A stretch of DNA of 64,000 bases from Bog-756 sp963776225 (GTDB taxonomy: Bacteria > Actinomycetota > Acidimicrobiia > Acidimicrobiales > RAAP-2). The first letter of the stretch is position 1. Each line of letters opens with the position of its first letter. The position numbers and the translations under genes are program-made. The notes under the pieces are model-generated. The model had not been told where the DNA came from. It ran no database searches and saw only the letters and a program-made list of their open reading frames with translations. Positions 25,887-33,518 of the stretch are shown here, piece by piece. The stretch spans positions 620,001 to 684,000 of the forward strand of contig CAVZLL010000003.1 of assembly GCA_963776225.1 (NCBI GenBank), written 5' to 3'.

Positions 25887-27463
25887 TCGTTGTCGAAGAG
25901 GGTGTCCATCCCCCCGAGGGGGAAGGGGGCGCTCGGTGAGCCGTACTGCACGATCTGCACGGGCCCGGTGGGAAGGCCTGGGAACGTCGATGTGCAGGTG
26001 GTGCCCGGGTCAACTTGCCAGTGGGCTGCCCAGTAGGGGACCTTCGGTTGGTAGGTGCCGGCGATGATCGGCCAGAGCCCGGGGCTCGCGTAGATGCCCA
26101 CACTGTTGAGGCCCTCGGACTGGAGACCCTCGATGGCTCCCTGGATGAGCGAGGCGTTGGACGCGGTGCTCTGTGACCAGGCCGGGGTGGTGGGTGACTC
26201 CACGTCCAGCCACCATGCCACCGAGGTGTTGACCCCGGCCGCCTGGGCATCGGTGAACGCGGTCTGTGCAACGGTGAACCCGTAGTTGCAGGTGCTCGGA
26301 TCGTTGGCTGTCATGCACGCCGGGTCGCTGCTCGAGCCGGCGTTGCCGTAATTGAGGAAGACGTAGAGGTTGAGCCCCGCGCCCGCCCACTGCGCCTCCT
26401 GGTGCAGGCAGGGATTGAGGAATCCCGGCTCCTCCACCTGGACGATCCCGATGGTGTGCGGGGCAGGCGGCAGCATGCCGCCAAGGGAGGGGCACTGCCA
26501 TTTCGAGATGTCGTAGCCGAAGCTCCCCGGTCGGTAGGAGGAGCCGGTGAAGCTGCCGTCGCCCGTGGCCTCGGCCATGCCGACGACGGGCTGGTTGAGC
26601 ACCTGGGGCGAGGAGCCCCAGTACGTGGCGTCCCCGAAGGCGGAGACGGCGCCGTTGGCGTTGGTGAACCAGTACCCCTTCCCACCGCTGTCCGCGGTGA
26701 TGGAGACGATGGGCCGGCTCTGGGGCACGTTGCCGAGCGACCCGAAGAACGGGGCGCCGAAGGCGAACACCCCGCCGTCGGCCGCGGTGAACCAGTACCC
26801 CGTCCCGTTCGGGTCGCCGGCCATCCCCACGATGGGCTGGTTGAGCCTGATGTTGCCGGTCGACCCGTGGAACGCGGCGTCGCCGAACGCGAAGATGCCC
26901 CCGTCGGCGGCCACCAGCCAGTACCCCTTGCCGTCCGGGGTGGCGGCCATCCCGACCACCGGCTGGTTGAGCGGGTGGCCGCCCATCGATCCGTGGAACC
27001 CGGCGTCGCCGAAGGCGAAGATGCCCCCGTCGGAGGCCACCATCCAGTAGCCCTTCCCGTCGGGGCTTGCAGCCATCCCGACCACCGGCTTGTTCAAGTG
27101 GGTGGCGCCCATCGACCCGTGGAACGCGGCGTCGCCGAAGGAGAAGATCCCGCCGTCCGAGGCCACCAGCCAGTAGCCGAGACCGTCTTCCGTCCCGGCC
27201 ATCCCGACCACCGGCTGGTTGAGTCGCATGCCCCCGGTCGAGCCGTAGAAACCGGCACCCCCGAACGAGAAGATCCCGCCGTCGGAGGCGACCAGCCAGT
27301 ACGCCGACACCGTCGACGGGGTGTGCGCGGTCGCACCGGTCCCGGCGCGTGCCGGGACCGGGCCGGTTGCCGAGGCGGCGGACCCGGCGGTGACCACCAG
27401 GGACCCGAGCGCGCAGAGGCCGGCGAGGACGGTGTGGCGGATGCGCGAGCGCGGGAGGGACAT
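25874..27463 (-). CDS. Secreted protein with six 42-residue repeats and a GH25-like domain
   Basis: This 529-residue protein has a Sec signal peptide (basic start, hydrophobic 11-27, likely cleavage after 'AASA'). Six tandem repeats start at Tyr-Trp 55, 97, 139, 181, 223 and 265, spaced exactly 42 residues, with consensus 'GYWLVASDGGIFSFGDA'. Such repeats are, from memory, common in secreted Acidimicrobiia proteins and may fold as a beta-propeller (inference). The C-terminal part (about 315-529) resembles GH25/DUF1906-type glycosidases: 'FGYDISKWQ', acidic pair in 'WWLDVESPT', and 'VQIVQYGS' near the end. It may bind and cut cell wall, its own or another organism's. It stands alone, divergent from nothing and convergent with the histidine phosphatase. 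Confidence 0.82.
   Translation of the reverse strand: MSLPRSRIRHTVLAGLCALGSLVVTAGSAASATGPVPARAGTGATAHTPSTVSAYWLVASDGGIFSFGGAGFYGSTGGMRLNQPVVGMAGTEDGLGYWLVASDGGIFSFGDAAFHGSMGATHLNKPVVGMAASPDGKGYWMVASDGGIFAFGDAGFHGSMGGHPLNQPVVGMAATPDGKGYWLVAADGGIFAFGDAAFHGSTGNIRLNQPIVGMAGDPNGTGYWFTAADGGVFAFGAPFFGSLGNVPQSRPIVSITADSGGKGYWFTNANGAVSAFGDATYWGSSPQVLNQPVVGMAEATGDGSFTGSSYRPGSFGYDISKWQCPSLGGMLPPAPHTIGIVQVEEPGFLNPCLHQEAQWAGAGLNLYVFLNYGNAGSSSDPACMTANDPSTCNYGFTVAQTAFTDAQAAGVNTSVAWWLDVESPTTPAWSQSTASNASLIQGAIEGLQSEGLNSVGIYASPGLWPIIAGTYQPKVPYWAAHWQVDPGTTCTSTFPGLPTGPVQIVQYGSPSAPFPLGGMDTLFDNDYAC
26549..27301 (-). repeat. Six tandem 126-bp coding repeats (42 residues each)
   Basis: Each unit encodes YW-hydrophobic-x-A-x-DGGxFxFGxA-x-F-x-GS-x-G followed by LNQPVVGM. 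The four most N-terminal units are closest to each other; units 5 and 6 have diverged ('FTAADGGVFAFGAPFF', 'FTNANGAVSAFGDATYW'). Confidence 0.9.
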
Positions 27464-27594
27464 GATCCAGGGGTCTCCAGATGTGAGGGGGTGGGCGACC
27501 CGGGCGTCGTGGGTGCGTCATGGCGGTACGACGCGAGCCGATGGGCGGGCGGGCAGGCGGGCACAGTCTCGCCGGTCGGGACAGGTTGGTCAAT

Positions 27595-27609
27595 GGCCGG
27601 GTCCCGGCC
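27595..27609 (-). terminator. Possible terminator hairpin after class II DAHP synthase
   Basis: A GC-only inverted repeat (GGCCGGG-T-CCCGGCC) lies 6 nt after the stop, without a T-run. It is a weak candidate. Confidence 0.3.
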
Positions 27610-27615
27610 CGGTGG

Positions 27616-28989
27616 TCAGCCGGCGAGCAGCTCGGCGATGCGGAAGGCCAGGTCGAGCGACTGGCGACCGTTGAGGCGGGGGTCGCAGGTGGTCGTGTAG
27701 CGCTGGTGCAGCTGGTCCTCTGCGATGTCCTCGAGCCCGCCCAGACACTCGGTCACGTCGTCCCCGGTGAGCTCCACGTGGACCCCACCCGGCCAGGTGC
27801 CGACCGACCGGTGGATACGGAAGAAGTGTTGCAGTTCGGAGAGGATGTCGTCGAACCGGCGGGTCTTCTGGCCCCCTTCGGCGGTGAAGGTGTTGCCGTG
27901 CATCGGGTCGCACATCCACACCACCGGGAACCCTTCCGCCTCGACGGCGCGCAGCACCGGTGGCAGCCGCTCCTCGATGGCGTCCACCCCGAAGCGGGTG
28001 ATGAGGGTCAGACGTCCCGGCACCCGCTCGGGATTGAGCCGCTCGCAGAGGCCGACCGCGTCCTCCGGCGAGGCGTCGGGCCCGAGCTTGGAACCGACCG
28101 GGTTGCGGATCCCCGACAGGAACTCGCAGTGGGCGCCGTCGAGCTGGCGGGTCCGCTCGCCGACCCACAGCATGTGGGCCGAGCAGTCGTAGAACTCCCC
28201 GGTGAGCGAGTCCCGGCGGGTCAGTGCCTCCTCGTAGTCGAGGATGAGCGCTTCGTGACTGGTCCAGAAGTCGACCTGGTGGAGGGTGTCCTCGTCGGTC
28301 AGGTTGATGCCGCAGGCGTCCATGAACCGCAGGGCGCGGTCGATGCCGTCGGCGATGTCCTCGAAGCGGCGACCCTGGGCGGAGGAGGCGACGAACTCCT
28401 GGTTCCAGGCGTGGATCTGGCTCAGGTCGGCGAACCCGCCCTTGGTGAAGGCCCGAAGCAGGTTGAGCGTCGCCACCGACTGCTGGTAGGCGGTGACCAA
28501 CCGGGTCGGATCGGGGATGCGGCCGTCGGCGTCCGGCAGGTCGTCGTTGACCATATGACCGCGGAACGAGTCGAGGACCTGGTCGCCGACCTGCTCGGTG
28601 GGCGAGCTGCGCGGCTTGGCGAACTGCCCGGCGATCCGCCCCACCTTGACCACCGGCAGCCCGGCACCGTAGGTCAGGACGACCGCCATCTGGAGGATGA
28701 TCTTGAGCTTGTCGCGGATCCCGTCCGCGGTGAATTCGGTGAAGGACTCCGCGCAGTCGCCGGCCTGGAGCACGAACGCGCCTCCACGGGCGGCCTGGCC
28801 CAGCGACGCGGTGAGGTGCCGGGCCTCCCCGGCGAACACCAGGGGCGGGAGGCCTGCCAACCGTGCGTGCACCCGCTTGAGCGCGTCATGGTCGGGCCAC
28901 TCCGGTTGCTGGGCGGCCGTTCGTGAGCGCCAGCTGTCGGGGGTCCAAACGGTGGCCGGGGGTGTGGCCGGGGTCGAGGGAGTCGCCAC
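27616..28989 (-). CDS. Class II 3-deoxy-7-phosphoheptulonate (DAHP) synthase
   Basis: This 457-residue enzyme condenses phosphoenolpyruvate and erythrose 4-phosphate, the entry to aromatic amino-acid synthesis. It is the plant/actinobacterial class II type, with 'FVLQAGDCAESF', 'VVKVGRIAGQFAKPRSS', 'SHEALILDYEEALTR', 'AHMLWVGERTRQLDGAH', and 'VVWMCDPMHGNTF' carrying metal ligands. Near-normal length. The frame is open far upstream. GTG 28989 is chosen because TACGCT (29001-28996) ends 6 nt before it; GTG 28995 is an alternative, but it would lie upstream of the predicted +1. Class II enzymes are often feedback-controlled, and in mycobacteria they bind chorismate mutase. No other shikimate gene is nearby. 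Confidence 0.95.
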   Translation of the reverse strand: MATPSTPATPPATVWTPDSWRSRTAAQQPEWPDHDALKRVHARLAGLPPLVFAGEARHLTASLGQAARGGAFVLQAGDCAESFTEFTADGIRDKLKIILQMAVVLTYGAGLPVVKVGRIAGQFAKPRSSPTEQVGDQVLDSFRGHMVNDDLPDADGRIPDPTRLVTAYQQSVATLNLLRAFTKGGFADLSQIHAWNQEFVASSAQGRRFEDIADGIDRALRFMDACGINLTDEDTLHQVDFWTSHEALILDYEEALTRRDSLTGEFYDCSAHMLWVGERTRQLDGAHCEFLSGIRNPVGSKLGPDASPEDAVGLCERLNPERVPGRLTLITRFGVDAIEERLPPVLRAVEAEGFPVVWMCDPMHGNTFTAEGGQKTRRFDDILSELQHFFRIHRSVGTWPGGVHVELTGDDVTECLGGLEDIAEDQLHQRYTTTCDPRLNGRQSLDLAFRIAELLAG

Positions 28990-28995
28990 ACCCAC

Positions 28996-29045
28996 AGCGT
29001 ACGGCCTCGCCGACCCCCGTTGGGCGTGGCCGACCCCGGTAGGCT
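28996..29045. promoter_or_regulatory. Divergent promoter pair between DAHP synthase and LLM oxidoreductase
   Basis: Minus-strand TACGCT (29001-28996) is 6 nt from GTG 28989; plus-strand TAGGCT (29040-29045) is 7 nt from ATG 29053. With 17-nt spacing the two -35 regions would occupy nearly the same bases (about 29017-29024), so polymerases would compete. Confidence 0.55.
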
Positions 29046-29052
29046 CGGCCCG

Positions 29053-29982
29053 ATGGCACCGTTCCGCTTCGCCGTGCAGCTGTCGACCGCATCCAGCGGA
29101 CCCGCGTGGCGCGACCTGGCCCGGAAGATCGAAGACCTCGGCTACTCGACCCTGTTCATCCCCGACCACTTCGAGGACCAGTTCGGTCCCCTGGTCGCCC
29201 TCACCGTCGCTGCCGAGACCACCACCCGGTTGAAGGTCGGATCGCTCGTCTTCGGCAACGACTACCGGCACCCGATCGTGCTGGCCAAGGAGATCGCCAC
29301 CCTCGACCTCTTCTCGGAGGGTCGGGTCGAGTTCGGCCTGGGCGCCGGATGGATGACCACCGACTACGAGCAGTCGGGCATCGCCCACGATGCGCCGGGG
29401 GAGCGGATCTCGCGCATGCTCGAGAGCCTCCAGATCATGAAGTCGCTCTGGGGGTCCGGCACGGCCACCTTCTCGGGAGCCAACTACACGATCACCGGGG
29501 CGACGGGTGCCCCGCGGCCGCACACCCGGCCCCACCCGCCGATCATCATCGGGGGCGGGGGCCAAAGGGTGCTGGGCATCGCCGCCAGGGAGGCCGACAT
29601 CGTCGGGGTCAACCCGAGCCTGGCCGCCGGGTACGTGGGTCCCGAGGCGCTCGCCACGACAACCGCCGAGTACTACGACCGGCGGATCGAATGGGTCCGG
29701 GAGGCGGCGGGGGACCGCTTCGACCGCCTCGAACTGCAGGTGCTGACCTTCCTGGTCCAGATCGTGCCCGATCGCGACGACGCGATCGACCGGCTGGCCG
29801 GCATGATGGGGGTCTCCGCCGAAGACGTCGACGGATCCCCGATCGCGCTCATCGGTACGGTCGGGCAGATCATCGAGCGCCTCCGCGAGCGGCGCGAGCG
29901 GTTCGGGTTCTCCTACGTGGTGGTGCACGAGGCCGAGATCGAGGCCTTCGCACCGGTGGTGGCCGCGCTCGCCGGCACCTGA
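29053..29982 (+). CDS. LLM-class F420-dependent oxidoreductase
   Basis: This 309-residue TIM-barrel protein belongs to the luciferase-like monooxygenase superfamily. It is close to the actinobacterial F420 subgroup exemplified by TIGR03621: 'RFAVQLSTASSGPAWRDLARKIEDLGYSTLFIPDHF', written here as two blocks (RFAVQLS and GYSTLFIPDHF). Other marks are 'EGRVEFGLGAGWMTTDYEQSGI', 'RPHPPIIIGGGGQRVL' and 'READIVGVNPS'. It would use reduced F420 or a flavin to act on an unknown substrate. ATG 29053 is set by the -10 element; upstream codons would enter the promoter. nadD follows after 1 nt. Confidence 0.87.
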   Translation: MAPFRFAVQLSTASSGPAWRDLARKIEDLGYSTLFIPDHFEDQFGPLVALTVAAETTTRLKVGSLVFGNDYRHPIVLAKEIATLDLFSEGRVEFGLGAGWMTTDYEQSGIAHDAPGERISRMLESLQIMKSLWGSGTATFSGANYTITGATGAPRPHTRPHPPIIIGGGGQRVLGIAAREADIVGVNPSLAAGYVGPEALATTTAEYYDRRIEWVREAAGDRFDRLELQVLTFLVQIVPDRDDAIDRLAGMMGVSAEDVDGSPIALIGTVGQIIERLRERRERFGFSYVVVHEAEIEAFAPVVAALAGT

Positions 29983-29983
29983 T

Positions 29984-30580
29984 GTGACCCGCGCCGCCCC
30001 GCGCATCGGCATCTTCGGTGGGACCTTCGACCCGATCCACAACGGCCACCTGCAGGTGGCCGACGAGGTCCGGCGATCGTTGGGGCTCGACCGGCTGCTG
30101 GTGGTGGTCGCCAACGAGCCCTGGCAGAAGCAGGACCGGCCGGTCACCCCGGCCGAGGACCGCTACGCCATGGTCGTCGCCGCGCTGTCCGACCACCCCG
30201 GCCTCGAGGCGTCCCGGGTGGAGCTGGACCGGGGCGGGCCCTCCTACACCGTCGACACCGTCCGCGAGCTCCTGGCCGAGGAGCCCGACGCCGAGCTCTT
30301 CGTGGTGGTGGGCGCGGACGTCGTCGGGGGGCTCGCCTCCTGGCACGAGGAGCCGGCCCTCCGCGAGCTGGTGACCCTGGCGGTGGTCGACCGCCCCGGT
30401 GCGGAGGCAGTGCCGACGCCCCCGGGCTGGCGAGCCGTCCGGGTCCCGGTCCGACCGCTCGATGTGTCGAGCACCGGACTTCGCACCCGTCTCGAGCAGG
30501 GCCGATCGGTCTCGGGCACCGTCCCGGAGAGCGTCATCCGTTGCATGACCCAGCGAGGTCTGTACGCTACGGGAAGATGA
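29984..30580 (+). CDS. nadD: Nicotinate-nucleotide adenylyltransferase
   Basis: This 198-residue enzyme adenylates nicotinate mononucleotide in NAD synthesis. It has the nucleotidyltransferase motif 'GIFGGTFDPIHNGHL' near the N-terminus, 'VVANEPWQKQDRPVTPAEDRYAM', 'VVGADVVGGLASW' and the closing 'DVSSTGLRTRL' (ISSTxIR-like). Length is typical. The GTG at 29984 follows the oxidoreductase stop by one base; ATG 29982 is out of frame and stops immediately. Downstream are a small membrane protein and rsfS, the conserved nadD-rsfS neighbourhood. The end of nadD overlaps the start of that membrane protein by 4 bases. Confidence 0.95.
   Translation: MTRAAPRIGIFGGTFDPIHNGHLQVADEVRRSLGLDRLLVVVANEPWQKQDRPVTPAEDRYAMVVAALSDHPGLEASRVELDRGGPSYTVDTVRELLAEEPDAELFVVVGADVVGGLASWHEEPALRELVTLAVVDRPGAEAVPTPPGWRAVRVPVRPLDVSSTGLRTRLEQGRSVSGTVPESVIRCMTQRGLYATGR
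30563..30568 (+). promoter_or_regulatory. -10 element of the small membrane protein gene
   Basis: TACGCT inside the 3' end of nadD ends 8 nt before ATG 30577. GGGAAG at the start could also act as a ribosome site for coupled translation. Confidence 0.4.
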
Positions 30581-30924
30581 CAGTGCGGTCGATCCACGCC
30601 GAGTCCGGTAGCACCACCCCCGCACGAGTCCCCCTCCAGGCAGCGTCATCTGACGAAACGGTGACAGAAGGGCCGCCCGTCGACGGGCGGCGCGCGCTCC
30701 GTGGGGCACGTCGCCGGCGGCGGCGGACGGCCTGGCTCTGTGCCGCGGTCGTCCTGGTGTGCCTCGCCCTGACCCTGCTCATCGTGGGCCTGGCGAGGGA
30801 CCGGCCGGCGCCGGCGGCGGCCTCCACGCCCGGTCCGACCGCGACCGTGCCCGTCGCGGCCTCCGCTGCCCACATGACAACCCTCGTCCGACCACCGGTC
30901 CCAACCGACGCCGCCTCGGCGTGA
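30577..30924 (+). CDS. Small single-pass membrane protein of unknown function
   Basis: This 115-residue protein is not recognised. It has a polar N-terminal part, an Arg cluster at about 45-55 ('RRALRGARRRRRRTAW'), and one strong membrane segment at about 57-77 ('LCAAVVLVCLALTLLIVGLA'). A Pro/Ala/Thr-rich tail probably lies outside the cell (positive-inside rule). In many actinobacteria a LytR-CpsA-Psr protein lies between nadD and rsfS; this gene sits in that place but has no LCP domain and could be only the anchor part of something similar. Coding is supported by frame, position and coupling to both neighbours. The function is unknown. Confidence 0.6.
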   Translation: MTVRSIHAESGSTTPARVPLQAASSDETVTEGPPVDGRRALRGARRRRRRTAWLCAAVVLVCLALTLLIVGLARDRPAPAAASTPGPTATVPVAASAAHMTTLVRPPVPTDAASA

Positions 30925-30938
30925 GAAGGAGAGCACCC

Positions 30939-31340
30939 TTGACCACTGTGACCCCCGTCCCGACCAGATCGACCGGTTCCCCGGATGTGTCCGGGGAGTG
31001 GGTGGTGGCGGCCCGCGCCGCCGACGCGAAGTCTGGGCAGGACACGGTCATCCTGGGGATGGGCGAGCTGCTCGGGGTCACCGACGCCTTCGTCGTCACC
31101 AGCGGTCGCAACACGCGGCAGGTGAAGACCATCGTCGACGAGGTGGAGCGCCAGGTGAAGGCCGCGAGCGGCCGTTCGCCGGAGCGGGTCGAAGGGTTGA
31201 CCGACGCGTCATGGGTGCTCATGGACTACGGCGAATTCCTCGTCCACGTGTTCCTCGACGAGACCCGCGCCTTCTACGACCTCGAGCATCTGTGGAGCAG
31301 CGCTCCGCGCATCCCCTGGATGGCGACGGCCACCTCCTGA
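30939..31340 (+). CDS. rsfS: Ribosome silencing factor RsfS
   Basis: This 133-residue protein binds L14 and blocks subunit joining in starvation. Conserved text includes 'AARAADAKSGQDTVILGMGE', 'TDAFVVTSGRNTRQVKTIVDEVE' and 'EGLTDASWVLMDYGEFLVHVF', ending 'YDLEHLWSSAPRI'. TTG 30939 is chosen because AGAAGGAGA lies about 6 nt before it; GTG 30948 is a weaker alternative. The open frame extends upstream into the membrane-protein gene but is not conserved there. It ends only 25 nt from the convergent lpqB-like stop. Confidence 0.93.
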   Translation: MTTVTPVPTRSTGSPDVSGEWVVAARAADAKSGQDTVILGMGELLGVTDAFVVTSGRNTRQVKTIVDEVERQVKAASGRSPERVEGLTDASWVLMDYGEFLVHVFLDETRAFYDLEHLWSSAPRIPWMATATS

Positions 31341-31365
31341 CGCTCCTCCCGGGCGTCGGGCCGGC

Positions 31366-31965
31366 TCAGGGCAGGGGCGCCTGGGGGACGTAGTCGGCAC
31401 GGCCGACCGGCCGGGACACCTGGACGCCGCTCGCAGTCGGCACCTGGATCCCCTCGCCGGCGATCTCGAAGCTCACCGCGGTCACCCCGGGCTGTTGGGT
31501 GGCCGTGTAGACGACCTGGGCGATGGCGAAGGTCTGGTCCGGCCCGACGACCTGGATCGGGTCGGTGTGGAAGTTGACGGTGGCCACCCCGTTGACCACG
31601 GTGGCGGTGATCCCGCTGCTGGACCCGGACAGGAACGACTGGAGCCCGGCCGTCGACTCGGCGGCGGTGGGACCGTCGAGCAGGGCCCCCAGGATCTCGC
31701 TGAGTGACGCGGGCACCTGGACCTCCCGGGTGACCGGCATCAGGTGACCGGTGGGGGACACCAGGAAGATCGGCTCGGGGACGCCGACCGCCGGGGGCGA
31801 GCCGGGGCTCGTCGTGGTGGTCGTCGCGGGGTTGAGCAGATGGAAGGGGACGTCCGAGCGTGCGATCGCGGTCGGCCCGCCGCCTGTCGGGATGCCGCAG
31901 GCACCGAGCCCCAGACCGAGGACGAGGAGAGCTGTGACGCGGTGCCACATCGTGGCGCGGGTCAT
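31366..31965 (-). CDS. lpqB: LpqB-like lipoprotein with GerMN domain (short form)
   Basis: This 199-residue protein has a lipoprotein signal (hydrophobic 10-22, lipobox 'GLGACG' with Cys23), so it is anchored outside the membrane. The rest is a single GerMN-type domain: 'EIFLVSPTG'-like start, 'LSEILGALLDGPTAAESTAGL', 'ATVVNGVATVNF' and 'QVVYTATQQPGVTAVSFEI'. Its ATG overlaps the stop of the MtrB-like kinase gene by 4 bases. The mtrA-mtrB-lpqB order is an actinobacterial hallmark in which LpqB tunes the kinase. Mycobacterial LpqB is close to 580 residues with a propeller domain; this one lacks that part, so it is a trimmed form rather than a truncation by frameshift. Confidence 0.85.
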   Translation of the reverse strand: MTRATMWHRVTALLVLGLGLGACGIPTGGGPTAIARSDVPFHLLNPATTTTTSPGSPPAVGVPEPIFLVSPTGHLMPVTREVQVPASLSEILGALLDGPTAAESTAGLQSFLSGSSSGITATVVNGVATVNFHTDPIQVVGPDQTFAIAQVVYTATQQPGVTAVSFEIAGEGIQVPTASGVQVSRPVGRADYVPQAPLP

Positions 31966-33515
31966 GGGATGCTCCCCGCGCCGGCGGGGTCGACCGCACC
32001 GATGACCTCGGCCGGCCGCAACGGCAGCTCCACCACGAACCGGGTGCCCCGGCCGTCTGCGGCGTTCTCGCTCCAGACCCGACCCCCGTGGAGCCGCACG
32101 TGCTCGGCGACCAGCGAGAGCCCGAGCCCGGTCCCCTTGCCCGAGGCCCGCTGGCCGGCCCGACCGCCCCGGTAGAAGCGCTCGAAGAGGTGGGCCCGCT
32201 GATCCTCGGGCACCCCCGGGCCGTGGTCCTCGACCAGCACCCGGATGGCGGTGGCCGGCAGCACCGCCCCGTCCGGTCCGTGGCGGTCCGGGCCCGGCCG
32301 GCGCTCGACCAGGACCCGGGTGACACCGCCGGCGTAGAGCGACGCGTTCTCGACCAGGTTGGCGACGACCCGCTCGAAGCGGCGCTTGTCCACCTGCAGC
32401 CGGAGTCCCTCGAGCCCCGGCCCGATCTCGACCGGGTCGGTGGCGGGATCCCGCCGGCCGTCCGGGCCGACCGGCATGGCGGCGGCCACCGCCCGACGCA
32501 CCAGCTCACCGGGGTCGACCTCGTCGAGGGAGAGCTCGGCGGAACCCGCGTCGAACCGGGAGATCTCGAGCAGGTCGTCGACCATCCGGGTGAACCGCTC
32601 GAGGTCACCGTCGAGGAGGTCGAGGGCGCGCTGGGCACGCGGGGAGAGCTCGCGTCGGTGCGCCTCGAGCACGGCGACCGTGGCGGTGAGGGTGGTGAGC
32701 GGCGAGCGAAGCTCGTGGCTCACGTCGGAGGTGAACCGCGCCTCGCGCTCGATCCGGTCCTGCAGGTTGGCGCTCATGGTGTTGAATGCGGAGGCGAGTT
32801 CCTGGAGATCGGCGTCGTCGCCGACCTCGACCCGGGTGCCGAGCTGACCACCGGCGATCGCCACCGCAGCGTCGGTCACGTCGCCCAGGGGTCGGAGGGC
32901 GCGGGAGCTGGCCCACCGCCCCACCGCGGCCCCGGCGATGGTGGTGACCAGTGCGGCGGCCCCGAGCGCGAAGGCCAGGGCCCGCAGGGTCCCGGCCAGC
33001 TCGTCGAGCGAGAAGACCTCGAAGTAGGTCGAATGGACGGCGGGCAGGGGCACCCCGATCACCAGCTGCGGCGTCCCGGCCAGGGAGAAGAGTTGGGAGG
33101 CCGGCGTCCCCGAGAGCACCAGCGTCCGCTCCGCGGAGGGGATGGCACTCTGCCCCACCGAGATCGCGGTGGCGTACCACTGGCCGCGGGTGCGCAGCAC
33201 CGAGCGGGACCCGGGCAGGGTGTCGACCGACTCGATCAGCTGGTTGACCTGGGTGGTCGGGGAGCGCAGCGCGTTCTGGATGAGCGAGGCGTTGGCGAAG
33301 GCCTGGCGCTGCTCGGCCGTCTGCCGTTCGCTGAGAAAGGTCTGGCGGGCGGTGAAGTAGGTGATGCCGGCCATCAGGGTGGAGAGCGCAAAGGCGCCGA
33401 TGGTGAACGCGAGCGTGACCCGTGCGCGCAGTCCGAGGCTGACCGGCCGGCGGGCCGTGGCGCCCGGCGGTGACGTGCCCCCCGGTCCGGCGTCCCGCGG
33501 GTCCGACCGGGCCAC
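31962..33515 (-). CDS. mtrB: MtrB-like sensor histidine kinase
   Basis: This 517-residue kinase has two membrane segments (about 33-54 and 177-199) flanking an external sensor region. A HAMP domain lies at about 200-253. The dimerisation/phosphoacceptor motif 'SDVSHELRSPLTTL' carries His267. The ATPase domain has N box 'VVANLVENASLY', G1 'VEDHGPGVPEDQ', F 'FERFYRG' and G2 'GKGTGLGLSLVAEH'. Gene order identifies it as the MtrB counterpart, which controls envelope and division genes in actinobacteria. The start is GTG 33515, 3 nt after the MtrA-like stop. Confidence 0.92.
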   Translation of the reverse strand: MARSDPRDAGPGGTSPPGATARRPVSLGLRARVTLAFTIGAFALSTLMAGITYFTARQTFLSERQTAEQRQAFANASLIQNALRSPTTQVNQLIESVDTLPGSRSVLRTRGQWYATAISVGQSAIPSAERTLVLSGTPASQLFSLAGTPQLVIGVPLPAVHSTYFEVFSLDELAGTLRALAFALGAAALVTTIAGAAVGRWASSRALRPLGDVTDAAVAIAGGQLGTRVEVGDDADLQELASAFNTMSANLQDRIEREARFTSDVSHELRSPLTTLTATVAVLEAHRRELSPRAQRALDLLDGDLERFTRMVDDLLEISRFDAGSAELSLDEVDPGELVRRAVAAAMPVGPDGRRDPATDPVEIGPGLEGLRLQVDKRRFERVVANLVENASLYAGGVTRVLVERRPGPDRHGPDGAVLPATAIRVLVEDHGPGVPEDQRAHLFERFYRGGRAGQRASGKGTGLGLSLVAEHVRLHGGRVWSENAADGRGTRFVVELPLRPAEVIGAVDPAGAGSIP

Positions 33516-33518
33516 CGG

